From: Sympetrum striolatum
Taxonomy: Eukaryota > Arthropoda > Insecta > Odonata > Libellulidae
DNA: 64,000 nt
Reading direction: 5' to 3'
NCBI GenBank assembly: GCA_947579665.1
Contig: OX388348.1
Location: forward strand, 12,772,001 to 12,836,000
The notes beneath the pieces are model-generated. The model was not told where the DNA came from, searched no databases, and saw only the letters and a program-made list of their open reading frames with translations. This document shows positions 60,930-64,000 of the stretch, in pieces (position 1 is the first letter of the stretch; the number at the start of each line of letters is the position of its first letter). The position numbers and the translations under genes were made by a program.

Positions 60930-61712
60930 TTTCTCACCGTAAAATAAGGAAAATCGCTACCCGTACAGCATCCACCTTTAGAATGCCGACCTGGGTAGGA
61001 GCAAAGAGAAGACCTGATTTTTTTTCCTCAACTTCAATTGTGAACCGAAATTCCTCTACTCCATCTTTCCGCCATCTTTCGCCACGGGACCCAAACTCAC
61101 AATACCTCTTCCGAAATACAAAAAGTCTCCGACTTGTTAGCAACCTTTCCGTCACGCCATCAGACAAAAGGGCTGCAAGCACGAGTTTCTGCATTTAATG
61201 GTTCTTAAGGAAGTTTCTCACTCGCTTTCATACATTCGACTCGCTCCGACGCCGAGCTTTGTACATCTGTTTATCTTTCCCTCATTCTGATGTTCATTCG
61301 CGAAGGGAAGGGCCGAGGCAAGGCCTCGATAAGGGAATCAAGGGATGGGTTACTAAAATCATTGCAGTGAAGTGCATTGGTGGGAAACGTGGACACTATG
61401 AGCAGAGGACATTAAAAGTGCAATCAATAGAAGAAGTTTGAACTTTGCGGAACTCCATAAGATTGTGAGATAAAATAACTGAGTCACAATTCCGCAAGAA
61501 ATTTTATTTCTCGACCAACTAAGGTCTAGGAAACAAGTACAAAAGGTTTTTACTATAAATAGGAGGTAAGATGAAGAACAAAAGATAATATAAGAATAAC
61601 TAAAGTAATGGACCAACTGGTAACCAAATAAGTAACTAATCAATCGAAAGAATGCTATCTTAACGATCAGGGTGGATGGATAAAACCCAAGGATACACAG
61701 AAATAAAAAAAT
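60930..61712. other. Non-coding DNA, no gene seen
   Basis: 60960-61340 is more balanced (CCATCTTTC twice near 61061-61078). Frames of 71-86 codons overlap on opposite strands. Nothing is recognised. Confidence 0.4.
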
Positions 61713-61792
61713 AGCGATGTAACTGGGACTCCAACCCAAGGCTTCCACTTTCCATGCAGGTATTCTAACCACTAAAGTAGCTTACTAAATTT
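61713..61792 (-). mobile_element. SINE-like tRNA-derived unit
   Basis: On the minus strand GTAAGCTACTTTAGTGGTTAG fits an A-box/D-arm. CTTGGGTTGGAGTCCCAG is a B-box/T-arm similar to the unit at 41.87 kb (both end GTCCCAGTTA). No acceptor stem is seen. Confidence 0.6.
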
Positions 61793-61824
61793 ACCTATCC
61801 ACCTTCATCCTGGATGAAGAAAAA

Positions 61825-62372
61825 CTAGAAAAGGCTGATAAACTCTTTTACTTGGGTTTTAACTATTTCTTGATACGGAAGATGCAAATATAAGGTTTGA
61901 AAGAGACTTGGCAAAGGAAGCCTTCATGAATCGAAATGAATTGATGGCCAGAGGTATTGATAGAGGAACCAGGAAAACCAATTAAGTGGTCTAGTAAAAG
62001 TTTGATCAGTTATGGAATTTTTGAACCAGGAAAATATTGGTAGAATCCTTGGTTCGGCGTGTTTTACTGTATAGGTGCGAAGCGTGGACCATTAGATAAG
62101 AGGAAATTAAATCATCGGAGGCCTAGAAAAAGGGCCATATGAGTTGTGTAGAGAGGAAAACAAAACATGGAGGTGCTGGAGATCGTGGAGAAGAAAGGGT
62201 TTTAATTTTAGTGAACGACGGCAAGACAAATGAGTGTATCAAAATTTGAAAGGAGAGGGGCTAAAAGAAGTCACTGAGGGTACGAAGGAAGGGGGAAATA
62301 TTGAGGGAAGACGAAGGCAAAAGATTTTAGATGACATATAGGGGGGGGGGTAAACTACAAGGAAACGAAAAG
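61825..62372 (+). pseudogene. Decayed LINE ORF2 C-terminal region
   Basis: The plus strand encodes FYLGFNYFLIRKM near 61838 (family form: F.YLGs.it) and VLLYRCEAWTIR at 62061-62096 (family form: vLLYGcEaWTi). At 62297 NIEGRRRQKILDDI is followed across the G-run by VNYKETK, which matches RQRQKMMDDIRGEVNYREL in the 17.64-kb relic. Stops and frameshifts interrupt every frame, and the cysteine/tryptophan block between is largely lost. The RT catalytic box and endonuclease are absent. Same or sister family as the 17.64-kb fragment; probably related to the 3.1-kb relic. Confidence 0.8.
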
Positions 62373-64000
62373 AAATAAATTGAACATGTAAAATAATGAA
62401 ACATGAACCCGAGAAAAGGTAAAAAAGAAGCAGACTTATGTATACTCCAAGGTTGGCAATACCGAGTCCTTTCCTCAAAACTATAAAAGGGGGAAAACGG
62501 ACTGATTTTCGCCCGCGGCGTCCGTTTCGTGCGAGTAAAAAAAAAATAAAGCGTGGGATCCCTTCAGCGTCTTGGTTCGAAACGGAGAGGGTGGGGTGCA
62601 GAATGCAAAAAAGGAATTAAGAGTCCGAATCGGTTCAGATTAATAATTAAGATGCGTCTCCCTATTGTTAAGAGAGGCGAAGGGTGTGGGGCGTGGGAAT
62701 GCAAGGTAGGGGGCGCTCCACATCCGGAATTAAGGGAAAGTCATCGGAAGAAGCCAAGTAAACTGCTGCTAAACTACAGACAGGTGTCTTGGTTCGTGGA
62801 GTTTCTCCCCCTTTCGCTCGTAAAATACCGTGGGACTTATTCCCTGGAGGAGCTCTCTTAAGGGGAACTATGATTTCCGACTCGTGTTTTGAGGGAAAAA
62901 TCCCACCGATGGTTAATTGGAGGGATAATTAAAGGAATCGGACGTGACTGAGGTTTCGGGAAGGATGACATATCATGCGGATGGCCGCGTTGGAAGGGGT
63001 TGTACTTTATATTTTTTATGCGCCCATTTTGGTATCCTTGCAATTTTTTCGGTCTTCATTAATTTCCCACAAGGTGTATTATAGTGGCCCTGATGTGATT
63101 TTCTACTGCACCGTAAAATTTTAAATAACTTTACGCCTGGGATAAGATGTAACCAAGCCAACAAGTTTTTCGGCAAAAAACGTTATTTTTGAGTTTTTCT
63201 CACACTTGGGTATCTCTTCAGTGTCCTGACCCTGAAGTTGTTCGCATAAAATTTACGGGAAATCATTGATGATGACAACATAGAGGGTATAAATCTTACT
63301 CCAGAATTCGAATAATCAAGGCAAGGCATGGGAAATACCATTTAAGGTAATGAATGTGACGGAGGAATTAATTACTTTCGTTAGTTATGCTATTACAGCA
63401 ATTACTGAGAATGAATCAACTCCAATTCCCATGCTAATTCCTAACTTACCGAACGGTTTCCCTTTTTTTGCTTGAACCAATCCCTATATAACGATTTAAG
63501 TTCACTAAAACGGATATATATTTCTTTGAATTACTATTTAACCTTATTTCCTCAGTTTATAAGTCGTCAGGTGGCAGCTTCGATTACTGTATAAAATACA
63601 AACAAAACCACAAGTCTGAATACCCGGATAGCCACTTCAATACACATTCACCCCAGATATCCGATAATTACAGATACAGCCGTATACGAATGCTATCGTA
63701 CGAAAATAAAATCGAAAAAGGCTAATAAAAAATTGACACATAAAACCGCGGATATTTTCAGCACTTGAAATTAAAGGGCTATACACAATGTCAAGAAAAG
63801 ATTTAGCACGTACCATTCGAAAAAGCATGGCATATAAGCAAAGTAGGATCGCCCGTACGTAAGTATTAAAGGCGTAATCCCGATCAGGTGCGACACCACA
63901 AATAAATTATCCCGAACGATAAAAAGCGTTTAGGAAGCAACAGGGAATTACGAAACAGCTCGGGAGGGAAAACCATCGCCGATAAACAACCCCGATGGCC
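62373..64000. other. Non-coding DNA to window end, no gene seen
   Basis: 62480-62860 is more balanced and purine-rich, with 60- and 102-codon plus frames of no known family. The rest is mixed to AT-rich. No tRNA-like unit or repeat is recognised. Confidence 0.45.

Overview
This is eukaryotic nuclear DNA, most likely from an arthropod and probably an insect. It is AT-rich, has no operons or dense bacterial-style coding, and carries relics of non-LTR retrotransposons (LINEs), tRNA-derived SINE-like units, hAT-type DNA transposons with 8-bp target duplications, and many degenerate local tandem duplications. CpG is not obviously depleted. The species call is inference only. I see no convincing intact protein-coding gene, rRNA or functional tRNA. 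The open frames are short, mostly fall in purine-rich or GC-rich tracts, and match no family I recognise. The window reads as a gene desert or a large intron made of old repeats.

Layout: 1-3 kb is AT-rich DNA with a 20-bp palindrome, a repeat tail and SINE-like boxes. 3.1-3.5 kb is a decayed LINE ORF2 C-terminus. 5-10 kb has CpG-rich and purine-rich stretches and one copy of a dispersed repeat whose partner lies at 48 kb. 10.3-10.5 kb is SINE-related. 12.46-12.72 kb is a small hAT MITE with a perfect target-site duplication (TSD). 14-17 kb has local tandem duplications. 17.6-20.1 kb is a LINE 3' end split by a 2.3-kb hAT-like element with a perfect TSD. 22-27 kb has further tandem arrays and a GC-rich block. 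28-30.5 kb is one-strand purine-rich DNA with a perfect 38-bp-arm hairpin. 30.5-31.0 kb is a hAT MITE holding a tRNA-like unit. 31-40 kb is mostly featureless, with a 29-bp-arm hairpin and a 131-bp tandem duplication. 40.3-40.8 kb is the most CpG-rich block. 41-45 kb holds SINE units, a foldback element and one unassigned 123-codon frame. 47-54 kb has minisatellites and the second dispersed-repeat copy, plus a CpG-rich patch with CCAAT and NRF-1-like motifs. 56-58 kb has more tandem units, and 60-62.4 kb holds SINE and LINE relics.

There is no pathway or gene cluster to reconstruct. What holds the window together is repeat biology: insertion of mobile elements into each other, small non-autonomous elements with intact boundaries, and repeated local duplication with unit sizes of about 16 to 200 bp. 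I found no sign of a new molecular system. The best items for follow-up are the two hairpins, the SINE-bearing hAT element with its repeated GAGTC/GACTC motif, the 16-bp minisatellite element and the CpG-rich patches.
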